Assembly: GCF_001940565.1 (NCBI RefSeq)
Contig: NZ_LTDM01000065.1
Span: 1-64,000 of the forward strand
DNA from: Tissierella creatinophila DSM 6911
GTDB lineage: Bacteria > Bacillota > Clostridia > Tissierellales > Tissierellaceae
DNA length: 64,000 bases
Reading direction: 5' to 3'
Shown: piece by piece, positions 52,207-59,631 of the stretch
How the letters are laid out: each line of letters begins with the position of its first letter
Position numbering within the stretch: position 1 is the first letter of the stretch
Program-made: the position numbers and the translations under genes
Notes under the pieces: generated by a model
What the model was told of the DNA's origin: nothing
Seen by the model: the letters and a program-made list of their open reading frames with translations, nothing else
Databases searched by the model: none

Positions 52207-52362
52207 TATGATATCATTATTATACTCTCAAGGCACGTTGAGACAGTTGTATCTCTTTCCCACAAAAATGCAGATAGTCATATCCACATAAACATTGAGT
52301 TTGGTGAGGGTGATGGAAAAATCCCAGTGGATAAGATAGCTCAGAAAGTCGAATTAATATAA
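52207..52362 (+). pseudogene. rlmD: RumA/RlmD C-terminal remnant C with extension
   Basis: The frame reads Y-D-I-I-I-I-L-S-R-H-V-E-T-V-V-S-L-S, then continues for about 33 residues with 'ADSHIHINIEFGEG' and 'GKIPVDKIAQKVE' before TAA at 52360. Some clostridial RumA genes carry such a C-terminal extension where an integrated element has supplied new 3' sequence. This suggests an attachment-site junction. Confidence 0.68.
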
Positions 52363-52416
52363 CCTTTTAGATTAAATCATATAGATAGGAGTTTTTAATA
52401 AAATATTACAATGCTA

Positions 52417-52465
52417 GGGGCTAAGTTTAATGAAGTAAAATAATTCTTAAACTTAGTCTCCTTTT
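52417..52465 (+). terminator. Terminator-like hairpin before rhuM
   Basis: A stem of 10 perfect pairs (CTAAGTTTAA 52421-52430 with TTAAACTTAG 52447-52456), extended by G-C/G-T pairs, is followed by CCTTTT. It isolates rhuM from upstream transcription. Confidence 0.65.
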
Positions 52466-52532
52466 GGTATAATAATGGAAATATCTTGGTGAAACATGTA
52501 TAATAAAAGAAAAACGTGTAAGGAGCATGAAT

Positions 52533-53534
52533 ATGAACTCTGAAATTCTTATGTATAAGACCGAAGATGGTTTGACTAAAATAGAAACAACTTTTGAGAA
52601 TGATACGGTTTGGCTTTCCATTGATCAAATGGCAGAGTTATTTCAGCGTGATAAATCTACCATCTCTAGGCATATAAAAAATATATTTAACGAAGGTGAA
52701 TTAATAAGAAATACAGTTGTTGCAAATTTTGCAACAACTGCAGCTGATGGTAAAACATATCAAGTTGATTATTATAACTTGGATGTCATTATTTCTGTGG
52801 GTTATCGTGTAAAATCCTTGCGAGGTACACAGTTTAGAATTTGGGCCAGTACTATTTTAAAAGAATATATGAAAAAAGGATTTGCCATGAATGATGACCT
52901 TTTGAAGAATAATGGTGGAGGTCTTTACTTTGAGGAATTGTTGGAGCGTATTCGTGATATTCGTTCATCAGAAAAAGTATTTTGGAGGAAAGTGCTTGAT
53001 ATCTATGCAACAAGCATTGATTATGATCCAAGAATAGAATCTTCAATGCTATTTTTTAAAACTGTGCAAAACAAAATGCACTGGGCAGCGCATGGACAAA
53101 CCGCTGCAGAAAAAATTTATTACTCAGTCAATGCCGATAAACCTTACATGGGTATCCTAAGTTTCAAAGGAGAACAGCCCAAACAAGCTGATGCGTTAGT
53201 AGCCAAAAATTATTGTACAGAAGATGAATTATCTGCATTAAATAGCGTTGTCTCTGCTTATCTTGAGTTTGCTGAAATGCAGACTCGTAGAAGAATACCT
53301 ATGTATATGTCAGATTGGATTGAAACATTAGATGGATTTCTCAAATTGTCCAAGCATGAAATTCTAACCCATGCCGGTAAGATCAGTGCTAAGACAGCTG
53401 AACTTAAGGCAAAAGAAGAGTATAAGAAATATAAGGCCTTGCATTTAGGAGATATATCTAAAGCAGAGAAAGATTATATTAAAGCATTAGAAGAAATGGA
53501 AATGAAATTGTTAGGTGAGGGAGACCAAAAATAA
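52533..53534 (+). CDS. rhuM: RhuM-family protein
   Basis: This protein has 333 residues. ATG 52533 has the better spacing from AAGGAG; another ATG at 52527 is possible. 'TFENDTVWLSIDQMAELFQRDKSTISRHIKNIFNEGEL' is the conserved DNA-binding-like start. 'VDYYNLDVIISVGYRVKSLRGTQFRIWASTILKEYMKKGFAMND' is the RhuM hallmark, and a C-terminal helical region follows. RhuM proteins are widespread in mobile islands, sometimes fused to Fic/DOC or toxin-antitoxin modules; biochemical function is unknown. It is complete; an IS66 element has inserted 33 bases after its stop. Confidence 0.88.
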   Translation: MNSEILMYKTEDGLTKIETTFENDTVWLSIDQMAELFQRDKSTISRHIKNIFNEGELIRNTVVANFATTAADGKTYQVDYYNLDVIISVGYRVKSLRGTQFRIWASTILKEYMKKGFAMNDDLLKNNGGGLYFEELLERIRDIRSSEKVFWRKVLDIYATSIDYDPRIESSMLFFKTVQNKMHWAAHGQTAAEKIYYSVNADKPYMGILSFKGEQPKQADALVAKNYCTEDELSALNSVVSAYLEFAEMQTRRRIPMYMSDWIETLDGFLKLSKHEILTHAGKISAKTAELKAKEEYKKYKALHLGDISKAEKDYIKALEEMEMKLLGEGDQK

Positions 53535-53559
53535 ATTTGTATTATTGCTATAATAAGAA

Positions 53560-53567
53560 TGTCGATC
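53560..53567. repeat. IS66 target-site duplication, left copy
   Basis: The eight bases TGTCGATC adjoin the left IS66 inverted repeat and recur exactly at 56158-56165. Eight-bp duplications are the rule for this family. Confidence 0.93.
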
Positions 53568-53635
53568 GTAAGCGATCAATAAAAGATGCATTGTATAATA
53601 ATAGGGATATCTGTATGATATCCCTATAGTAGTGT

Positions 53636-55213
53636 TTATTCAGATTTGCATGTTTTTTGAATTAATTCATCCCAAGGCATCATTAGATCCAAGACTTTGG
53701 GGTTTGTTTTAATATTGGATCCTGGTAATCTTGATAAGAGGAATTCTAAATATTTATAGGGGTTTAATCCATTGGCTTTTGCTGTTTCAACTAGTGAGTA
53801 TACACATGCACTCGCATTTGCCCCTTGGGGGCTACCACAGAAAGTCCAGTTTTTTCTCCCTATTGTAAATGGTCTTATACTATTTTCAGCTATATTATTA
53901 GAGATAACACAGTTTCCATCTTCTAAATATGTTTGTAATTTTTCTGTATGATTTAGAGCATATTGGAGGGCCTTCCCAATACTAGATTTAGGAAGTACCT
54001 TTTCATTTGTAATCTCTGCCCATGACCAAAAGGCCTCTAGAACTGGTTTCTCTTTTTCTAGGCGCTGTTTCTTTCTATCTTCTGGGGATAGGTCTTTAAA
54101 TTTTCTTTCCCAGTCAAATAACTGGTTACAATATGCTATTCCGGTTGCTGGTAAAGTCGCTTCTGGACTTTCCATGTCTTTTGGAAGGGCATCCGTAAAG
54201 TATCTTCTAACATGTGCCCAACATAAGGAGTGGCGGATATCTTTTACTTTACCATAACCTGAAAATCCGTCTGTGTGGAGGTATCCATTGAATTCCTTTA
54301 AGAATTCTTTGGCATTATCTCCTGATCTACCAGGTGCATATTTAAATATTCTTATTCCATGTTTAGCATTAATTGAAGTAGAGTATACCCACATATATGA
54401 TTTTGTGGTATTTTTCTTACCTTCTTCATTTAATACTTGGACTGGGGTTTCATCAGCATACAAGTATTTATCCTTAAGTAGTTCTTCACGGAGCTTTTCT
54501 ACTACTGGATACAACCATTCTTCTGATGTTTTTATGATCCAATTAGATAAGGTGGAACGGCTTAGGGGAAATCCCATCTGCTTCCAATCCTTTTCTTGGC
54601 GGTAGAGTGGCACTGACTGTACAAATTTTTGATACATTGTCCATGCCACACTTGAAGCTGTTGCATAAGAATGCTGAAGCACAGGCTCTGGTGTATATGG
54701 ATTAAATATCCCAGGTTTACCTTCTTTTTTACATGCTCGACATTCATATGTTTCTTGGTATATATTAACTACAGATATTTCTGCTGGTATGTATTTAATT
54801 TCAGATCTTATGAATTTATTTCCCATAACTGAAAGTCTATTTCCATCTATTGGACATACCTGCTGGCTAGCTTCTAATTTGAATATCTGATCTTGGCTAG
54901 GTAAGTTTTTAAATAGATCTTTTCTATTGTATCCTTTTCTCGTTTTTTTAATTGGTTCTTCAAATGGAACTGGTTCAAGTACAGATAAGTCCATTTCCTT
55001 TTCGGCTTCATTAAATAGACCTAAGCCTATGTCACTAATTATTAGCTGACCATCTATGGCAGAGGTTTTTTCTGTTTTTCTTCCATAGAGTTTTTTAATG
55101 AGATATTCCATATTCTCATTAACCTTTTTCAACTCTTCTCTAAGGCCTTCTATGGTTTTGTTTTGGGATTCAATTGTATTTTGAAGTGTCTTTATTAAAG
55201 ATTTTTCATCCAT
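53636..55213 (-). CDS. tnpC: IS66 transposase TnpC
   Basis: This 525-residue transposase starts with a leucine-zipper-like coiled coil ('LIKTLQNTIESQNKTIEGLREELKKVNENMEYLIKKLYGRKTEKTS'). A zinc-binding region follows ('CPIDGNRL...CRACKKEGKPG'). The DDE domain has 'YLYADETPVQVLNEEGKK', 'LHTDGFSGYGKVKDIRHSLCWAHVRRYF' and 'NIAENSIRPFTIGRKNWTFCGSPQGANASACVYSLVETAKANGLNPYKYL'. Length and motif order match intact IS66 transposases. Confidence 0.95.
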   Translation of the reverse strand: MDEKSLIKTLQNTIESQNKTIEGLREELKKVNENMEYLIKKLYGRKTEKTSAIDGQLIISDIGLGLFNEAEKEMDLSVLEPVPFEEPIKKTRKGYNRKDLFKNLPSQDQIFKLEASQQVCPIDGNRLSVMGNKFIRSEIKYIPAEISVVNIYQETYECRACKKEGKPGIFNPYTPEPVLQHSYATASSVAWTMYQKFVQSVPLYRQEKDWKQMGFPLSRSTLSNWIIKTSEEWLYPVVEKLREELLKDKYLYADETPVQVLNEEGKKNTTKSYMWVYSTSINAKHGIRIFKYAPGRSGDNAKEFLKEFNGYLHTDGFSGYGKVKDIRHSLCWAHVRRYFTDALPKDMESPEATLPATGIAYCNQLFDWERKFKDLSPEDRKKQRLEKEKPVLEAFWSWAEITNEKVLPKSSIGKALQYALNHTEKLQTYLEDGNCVISNNIAENSIRPFTIGRKNWTFCGSPQGANASACVYSLVETAKANGLNPYKYLEFLLSRLPGSNIKTNPKVLDLMMPWDELIQKTCKSE

Positions 55214-55284
55214 TAGAATCGCCCTTCCTTGTTTGTTTTCTTAAGGATATTATATCATTTCCTCAATTGAAAAACAAGAAGAAA

Positions 55285-55321
55285 TTGCTTGAAACTATGT
55301 ATTTTTACGAGTTTCAAGCAA
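55285..55321 (-). terminator. Hairpin between tnpB and tnpC
   Basis: A perfect 12-bp stem (TTGCTTGAAACT 55285-55296 / AGTTTCAAGCAA 55310-55321) sits directly after the tnpB stop on the minus strand. It may limit transcription into tnpC. Confidence 0.6.
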
Positions 55322-55678
55322 CTATATTACCAGTTTATTATTTACTTTTTTAATTATTTTTTTCTGATCAATTGTTAGTCCTTCTACTAGCCATCTATAT
55401 TGTTGTGGACTAATTTCTCTAACATCTTCTGTGCTTCTTGGCCACTGGAAAACACCATTTTCAAGTCGCTTGTATAAAAGAAGAAAACCATCTCCTTCCC
55501 ATAGTATAGCTTTCATTCTGTCTCTTTTTCCTCCACAAAAAAGGAATAATGCATTTTCAAATGGATCTAGTTTAAAATTTTGAGATACAATTGCAGAAAG
55601 ACCATCTATAGATTTTCTCATATCAGTCTTACCACAGGCAATATATATTCGTATATCATCAGGAAGACTTATTCTCAT
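55322..55678 (-). CDS. tnpB: IS66 accessory protein TnpB
   Basis: This 118-residue IS66 Orf2 protein has 'IRIYIACGKTDMRKSIDGLSAIV', 'NALFLFCGGKRDRMKAILWEGDGFLLLYKRLENGVFQWPRS' and a C-terminal 'ISPQQYRWLVEGLTI'. It is needed for transposition of IS66 elements, although its molecular role is not settled. Its start overlaps the tnpA stop by 4 bases. Confidence 0.95.
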   Translation of the reverse strand: MRISLPDDIRIYIACGKTDMRKSIDGLSAIVSQNFKLDPFENALFLFCGGKRDRMKAILWEGDGFLLLYKRLENGVFQWPRSTEDVREISPQQYRWLVEGLTIDQKKIIKKVNNKLVI

Positions 55679-56121
55679 AGCATACCCATTAGGTTAAGTA
55701 CCACTCCTAATGTATTTGGGTCTGCTCCATTTAAAATTTCAATTTCATTTCCATTTGAACGAAGGATAGCACAAGTGCCTTGGTCGTTTGATTTAAGTTC
55801 AGCCACACTTGGTTTGACTTCTACAAATTGAGCTTGTCCTGTAACAGCTAATGTTCCAGCTTTAATTAATGTTTCCTCCCTAATTACTCTCTGCCAATAG
55901 TAGAATTTGCCATGTGCAATATTATTTTCTCTACACCATTCCCTAATTGATAGATCACTTTTACTTTGGTCCTTAATTATATTCTTCCACTGGGCTTTAA
56001 GGATTTCATGTCTTGATGCTTTCATAGTAGTCAAATTATCATCTCCCCACTGTTTTAATGTTGCCAAAGCTTGTTTGTTAACATTAAAAGTATTTTGTAG
56101 GGATATTATCTCATATTGCAT
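55675..56121 (-). CDS. tnpA: IS66 accessory protein TnpA
   Basis: This IS66 Orf1 protein has a helix-turn-helix-like region 'HEILKAQWKNIIKDQSKSDLSIREWCRENNIAHGKFYYWQRVIRE' and a C-terminal 'EIEILNGADPNTLGVVLNLMGML'. The longest frame gives 148 residues. An internal ATG at 56025, 116 residues from the stop and with GGAGATGAT upstream, is a likelier start by comparison with the family's usual length. Confidence 0.85.
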   Translation of the reverse strand: MQYEIISLQNTFNVNKQALATLKQWGDDNLTTMKASRHEILKAQWKNIIKDQSKSDLSIREWCRENNIAHGKFYYWQRVIREETLIKAGTLAVTGQAQFVEVKPSVAELKSNDQGTCAILRSNGNEIEILNGADPNTLGVVLNLMGML

Positions 56122-56157
56122 GATGCTTTTAAATCCATGAGATTATTGAACGCTTAC

Positions 56158-56165
56158 TGTCGATC
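56158..56165. repeat. IS66 target-site duplication, right copy
   Basis: TGTCGATC is identical to 53560-53567 and marks the right edge of the IS66 insertion. Confidence 0.93.
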
Positions 56166-56190
56166 AATAAATGACAAAATGGAGACTAAA

Positions 56191-56304
56191 ATGAGAAAGA
56201 AAAAAGCATTTGTGTTTGATACAAATTTTATAATCCAAAATAAAGACATGGATAAGGTTGTTTTGAGTCTTGAAGATAGCCGATTATATCTGAAAATGCT
56301 ATAA
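56191..56304 (+). pseudogene. Truncated PIN-like domain ORF
   Basis: This 37-residue frame, 'KAFVFDTNFIIQNKDMDKVVLSLED', starts like a PIN domain nuclease, where F-D-T-N provides the first catalytic aspartate. It then stops after an 'SRLYLKML' tail, far short of the usual 130-300 residues. No ribosome binding site stronger than GGAGAC is seen. It is probably the remains of a PIN nuclease gene that headed the DUF6414-AAA+ operon, cut by deletion near 56300. Confidence 0.45.
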
Positions 56305-56367
56305 GAAAATTGACAGCTATATATTTTCACAAGATTTAAAAAAATGAAATGAATATGGAGGGAAAAT

Positions 56368-57180
56368 ATGAAATTTGTTAAAGTAATATATTTTGATGAA
56401 AGTTCTGTTGCAGATTACATGCAGATAATTTTAGGTGGAGAGTTCAAAAAAACAACAGAATTTATTACAAGTATAAACTCCGATATGAATGCAAGTGCAG
56501 ATGTTGATGGGGGTATTGGAACTAATGGGAAAAATGCCCCAAAATTGTTTAGTTTTTTGAGCGGTATTACATTTAATGCAAGCGCAAATGGAAGTGTAGA
56601 TGTTAATCGAAAGAAAGAAAAAATAGCAAGGAATATTCTTGAAAACACTTTACTTGCCGACTTTTTAGATTTGATTGATAAGGACCAACGAAAAAAAGAA
56701 AAAAATAGGATGTGCACGTCTATAAAGTCTTTTGAAAAATTAATCATGTATCCCGAACCAAATTCGTTTTCGTTTCTAATGTTAGCAGCGCCATTTTTCA
56801 CAATGCTTGATGGTGATGTTCCTATTCCAAGCAATGATGAAAATGAATTCAAAATGGATATTTCCAAGATAGAGGAGGCCATTGCTAGAGGCCGGGGCTA
56901 TTATGAATTTGTCTCACATCCTAACCAAATTGAGACGATTTTTCGTTTTAATAGTTCTGCATTTAGAAATAATTATACTATGTCTGATTTGCCGAAAATG
57001 CAACTTTCACTTTATGCAATCTATGTTGGAAAAACAGATAAAAGCAAATTGGATTTATCTAGAGAATTTGAATTTGGAACTAGGAATAAAGATCGGGTAA
57101 GTTATATAGAAGATACCCAGTCACAAGATATAATTGAGGTTGATGTTTATGATGTTGTTTTAGCGGGGATTGCAGGATAA
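56368..57180 (+). CDS. DUF6414-like protein
   Basis: This 270-residue protein opens 'VKVIYFDESSVADYMQIILGGEF', which fits the DUF6414 start (Y-F-D-E-x-S-x-x-D-Y-[LM]). 'TEFITSINSDMNASADVDGGIG' is a glycine/alanine-rich stretch that may span or contact a membrane. 'FLMLAAPFFTMLDGD' is hydrophobic. The C-terminal part ends 'VYDVVLAGIAG'. The biochemical role of the family is unknown. A strong GGAGGG site precedes it, and its stop is 2 bases before an AAA+ ATPase gene, so the two act together. Confidence 0.6.
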   Translation: MKFVKVIYFDESSVADYMQIILGGEFKKTTEFITSINSDMNASADVDGGIGTNGKNAPKLFSFLSGITFNASANGSVDVNRKKEKIARNILENTLLADFLDLIDKDQRKKEKNRMCTSIKSFEKLIMYPEPNSFSFLMLAAPFFTMLDGDVPIPSNDENEFKMDISKIEEAIARGRGYYEFVSHPNQIETIFRFNSSAFRNNYTMSDLPKMQLSLYAIYVGKTDKSKLDLSREFEFGTRNKDRVSYIEDTQSQDIIEVDVYDVVLAGIAG

Positions 57181-57182
57181 TT

Positions 57183-58301
57183 ATGAAAAAAATACACATT
57201 CATTTTGGATCAGATACCAAGTTTAACAAACTAATTAGTTCGGCAGATCATTATTTTACTATTGGTGATGTCTTAGATCATATCAATAAAACAAAAATTG
57301 TTTTGGATGGAATAACATCAACAGACGAGTTACCTATGCAAATTGATAATTTAGTTATCCAAACGGATGATTATGGTGGAATAAAAGAATGGGCAATACT
57401 TAGTTTTTCAAATAATGTCTTAGAACATTCGCGAGTAAAAATTAACACAGTCTGGCTCAACAATCCACCAACAAAGTTCTATGAAGATATAAAAAAAACA
57501 TATTCTGCATTAATTGAAGAACATACTGATAAACATAAAGAGTTGACATTAGAGATTTTGAAAAATATATCAATGAACTATAACAATACAATTATTGGAC
57601 AACCAAATGTTGTCAGGCAATTTTTATCATCGGTGTATTCGCTCACAAGTCCAAATAGAAAAAGGCCAGTAACCTTACTTTTTCTTGGTGAATCTGGGGT
57701 TGGAAAAACGGAAACAGCAAAATTTATTGATTCTCATTTTGAAAGAGAGATGTTGAGAATACAATTCTCAATGCAGCAAACGGGGGAAGCGTATAAATAT
57801 ATATTTGGCGCAGAGCATGGAGAGGATAGTCTGGCAAGAGAATTAATTCGTAGGGAGTCTAATGTAATATTACTTGATGAATTTGATAAAGTACATAATT
57901 CATTTTATAATGCATTTTATCAGATGTTTGATGAAGGAGTTTTTGTAGATAAGAATTATACCGTTAATGTTGAACAATGTATTATTATTTGTACCACTAA
58001 TTATCTAACTGAGGAAGAGGCGGAAAAACATTTAGGGACTCCGATATATTCTCGATTTTCCAAGATTATTAAATTTAATTCAATCACCATGGAAGATAAA
58101 ATCAAAATTGCTAAGATTAACTACAATAGTCTTTTTGATGAATTGATGGATGAAGATCAGGTTCTTATTAAAAACAATAAAGTTTTGGCATTTTATATCG
58201 CTCAAATTCAAGAGGGTTATTATAAAAACATGAGAATGCTAAAGAATGATATTGAGGATGCGTTGAATTATGAAATTCTTAAAGCTAGAAATATAATTTA
58301 A
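57183..58301 (+). CDS. Clp-type AAA+ ATPase partner
   Basis: This 372-residue protein has an N-terminal 140 residues without recognised motif. A single AAA+ domain of ClpA/ClpB (AAA_2) type follows: 'IIGQPNVVRQFLSSV', Walker A 'LGESGVGKTETAKF' near residue 170, Walker B 'VILLDEFDK' near 230, and sensor-1 'IICTTNYL'. Arginine-finger-like 'IYSRFSKII' is near 300. It lacks the tandem domain and middle region of true ClpB. The tight link with the DUF6414 gene suggests a dedicated two-gene complex, plausibly anti-phage, on the basis of its island context only. Confidence 0.8.
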   Translation: MKKIHIHFGSDTKFNKLISSADHYFTIGDVLDHINKTKIVLDGITSTDELPMQIDNLVIQTDDYGGIKEWAILSFSNNVLEHSRVKINTVWLNNPPTKFYEDIKKTYSALIEEHTDKHKELTLEILKNISMNYNNTIIGQPNVVRQFLSSVYSLTSPNRKRPVTLLFLGESGVGKTETAKFIDSHFEREMLRIQFSMQQTGEAYKYIFGAEHGEDSLARELIRRESNVILLDEFDKVHNSFYNAFYQMFDEGVFVDKNYTVNVEQCIIICTTNYLTEEEAEKHLGTPIYSRFSKIIKFNSITMEDKIKIAKINYNSLFDELMDEDQVLIKNNKVLAFYIAQIQEGYYKNMRMLKNDIEDALNYEILKARNII

Positions 58302-58395
58302 TCTATGTAGATGGGAGTTACCATTATGTTTATAATACATAATTATATTAATACTATAAAACAGTTAGTGTTAATTTTATAATTAATCTGACATC

Positions 58396-58683
58396 TTGTG
58401 GGATATGTTTTCAAATTATTGTACCGTTGAGACGGTTGTTAAGATAGAAAAGAATAGTCTGAATGCCCTCGGATTTTCCGATATTGTAGACGGGACAGTT
58501 TATACCATCTTGGTACGGCTTGAGAAAAACAAGCTGGTAGAAATTACGAAAAAGCCATCTGATATGGGGCCACCGCGAAAGTTTTTCACGCTCAACGATG
58601 CTGGGTGCGAAGAGCTGAGGAGATTCTGGGAAAGATGGGAATTGGTATCATCAAAAATTAACAAGTTAAAGGAGAAGAAATAA
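58396..58683 (+). pseudogene. RumA C-terminal remnant D fused to truncated PadR regulator
   Basis: From TTG 58396 the frame reads W-D-M-F-S-N-Y-C-T-V-E-T-V-V-K-I-E-K. It aligns residue for residue with the RumA C-terminal pattern V-D-M-F-P-x-T-x-H-V-E-T-V-V-K-[IL]-E-K. From about 58459 it continues in frame as the C-terminal two-thirds of a PadR-family repressor ('LNALGFSDIVDGTVYTILVRLEKNKLVEITKK', 'GPPRKFFTLNDAGCEELRRFWERW'). The PadR N-terminal helix-turn-helix start is missing. It is followed without a gap by two DUF1048 genes, PadR's usual partners. Confidence 0.72.
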
Positions 58684-59030
58684 TGAAGTTTGGGGAAAAA
58701 ATTACGGGAAATGACATGACTAAAGAATTGAAAACTTTTGAATTGCTAGCCAAAAATCTACCCGCTGATTATCAAGTGGCATGGGAAAAAATTGAGGATA
58801 ATCTTTGGCAACACTCAGATTTCACTGGTCGCAACCTAATGCCAATTCTTGAAGGTGTGCTTGGACTGCTGGAAGAAACGGCTGCGGACGGTCAGAGTAT
58901 ACAAGAGGTTTTGGGTGGTGATATCGAAGGCTTCTGTTCAGCGTTGATAGGAGAAGAAGGGGCAAAGTCTTTTCGGGACAAGTGGCGCAAGCAACTCAAC
59001 AATAATATCGCTAAAAAGTTAGGTAGATAG
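58683..59030 (+). CDS. DUF1048 protein 1
   Basis: This 115-residue protein fits DUF1048: 'ELKTFELLAKNLPADYQVAWEKIEDNLWQHSDFTGRNLMPILEGVLGLLEETAADGQSIQEVLGGDIEGFCSALIGEEGAKSFRDKWRKQLN'. Two DUF1048 genes after a padR gene are a recurrent set in Gram-positive mobile elements. Their role is unknown. Its ATG overlaps the PadR stop by one base. Confidence 0.88.
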   Translation: MKFGEKITGNDMTKELKTFELLAKNLPADYQVAWEKIEDNLWQHSDFTGRNLMPILEGVLGLLEETAADGQSIQEVLGGDIEGFCSALIGEEGAKSFRDKWRKQLNNNIAKKLGR

Positions 59031-59039
59031 GAGGATAAA

Positions 59040-59390
59040 ATGAGAATACAAGATATCATCGAAGGCAAAAAAGAGTGGAGAGTGCACGTGGCGCGTGTCA
59101 AGGCGCTCCCGAAAGATTATCAGATTGTTTATAAAGAGATTGAAAAATATCTCTTTAAGGTTGGTCCAGTTGAATTAACTGATGGTATAGATTTACTCTC
59201 TGGGATTGTGAACTTTTTTGAAGAGGGCGTGGCCTTGGGGAAAGGCGTGCTTGAAGTGACGGACAGTGACGTAGCCGCTTTCTGTGACGATCTAATCAAA
59301 GATTCAAAAACTTACGCTGACATCTATCAAGAATCTGTTGACCAAGAAGTTAACAAGGCCATGAAAAAGGTTAAGGATAAAACAAAGTAA
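59040..59390 (+). CDS. DUF1048 protein 2
   Basis: This 116-residue paralogue of the preceding gene has 'ARVKALPKDYQIVYKEIEKYLFK' and 'GIVNFFEEGVALGKGVLEVTDSDVAAFCDDLIKD', sharing the pattern L-P-x-D-Y-Q and D-[IV]-x-x-F-C. AGGAGG precedes the ATG at 9-base spacing. Likely forms a complex with the first DUF1048 protein. Confidence 0.88.
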   Translation: MRIQDIIEGKKEWRVHVARVKALPKDYQIVYKEIEKYLFKVGPVELTDGIDLLSGIVNFFEEGVALGKGVLEVTDSDVAAFCDDLIKDSKTYADIYQESVDQEVNKAMKKVKDKTK

Positions 59391-59400
59391 AAGGATAGAG

Positions 59401-59511
59401 GTCAACAAAACAAGGGTCAAGATACTTGATGATACGGTGCTTGAAAACTTCCCACTATTTTGTCCTAAGTGTAAACAGGAAACGATAATCAATGTAAAAC
59501 AAATGAAGTAG
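59401..59511 (+). pseudogene. Cysteine-rich KTR protein remnant
   Basis: The frame reads N-K-T-R-V-K-I-L-D-D-T-V-L-E-N-F-P-L-F-C-P-K-C-K-Q-E-T and ends at TAG 59509-59511. This is the C-terminal two-thirds of the small KTR protein carried by Tn916-like and other integrative elements, whose N-terminal W-V-L-C-P-x-C is missing. It has no start codon. It supports a mobile-element origin for the PadR-DUF1048 block. Confidence 0.7.
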
Positions 59512-59631
59512 ATGGCTTCTAAGACGCTTTGAGATATATCCAAATGCATATTACAATAGTGCTTAAATCAACCAATGTTGGAAAGAACCTAAAAAAGGTT
59601 GACATATCATTTATTTAACATCCTCTAATGC

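Larger units (their letters stand above)
52036..52532. other. Intergenic region with the longest rumA remnant
   Basis: It contains the remnant at 52207-52362, a terminator-like hairpin at 52417-52461, and a TATAAT at 52468-52473 that may start rhuM transcription (no good -35 is seen). No intact gene. Confidence 0.5.
53568..56157 (-). mobile_element. Complete IS66-family insertion sequence
   Basis: The element is 2590 bp with terminal inverted repeats. The left end begins GTAAGCGATCAATAA, and the complement of the right end begins GTAAGCGTTCAATAA, 14 of 15 identical. It carries tnpA, tnpB and tnpC on the minus strand and is flanked by the 8-bp duplication TGTCGATC. Intact frames and an exact duplication suggest a recent insertion. 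Removing it rejoins an intergenic region between rhuM and a short PIN-like frame. Confidence 0.95.

Noticed and set aside
53601..53627. Hairpin ATAGGGATATC/GATATCCCTAT as a terminator for rhuM
   Set aside because: It lies inside the IS66 left end and has no T run on either strand; it is more likely part of the element end.
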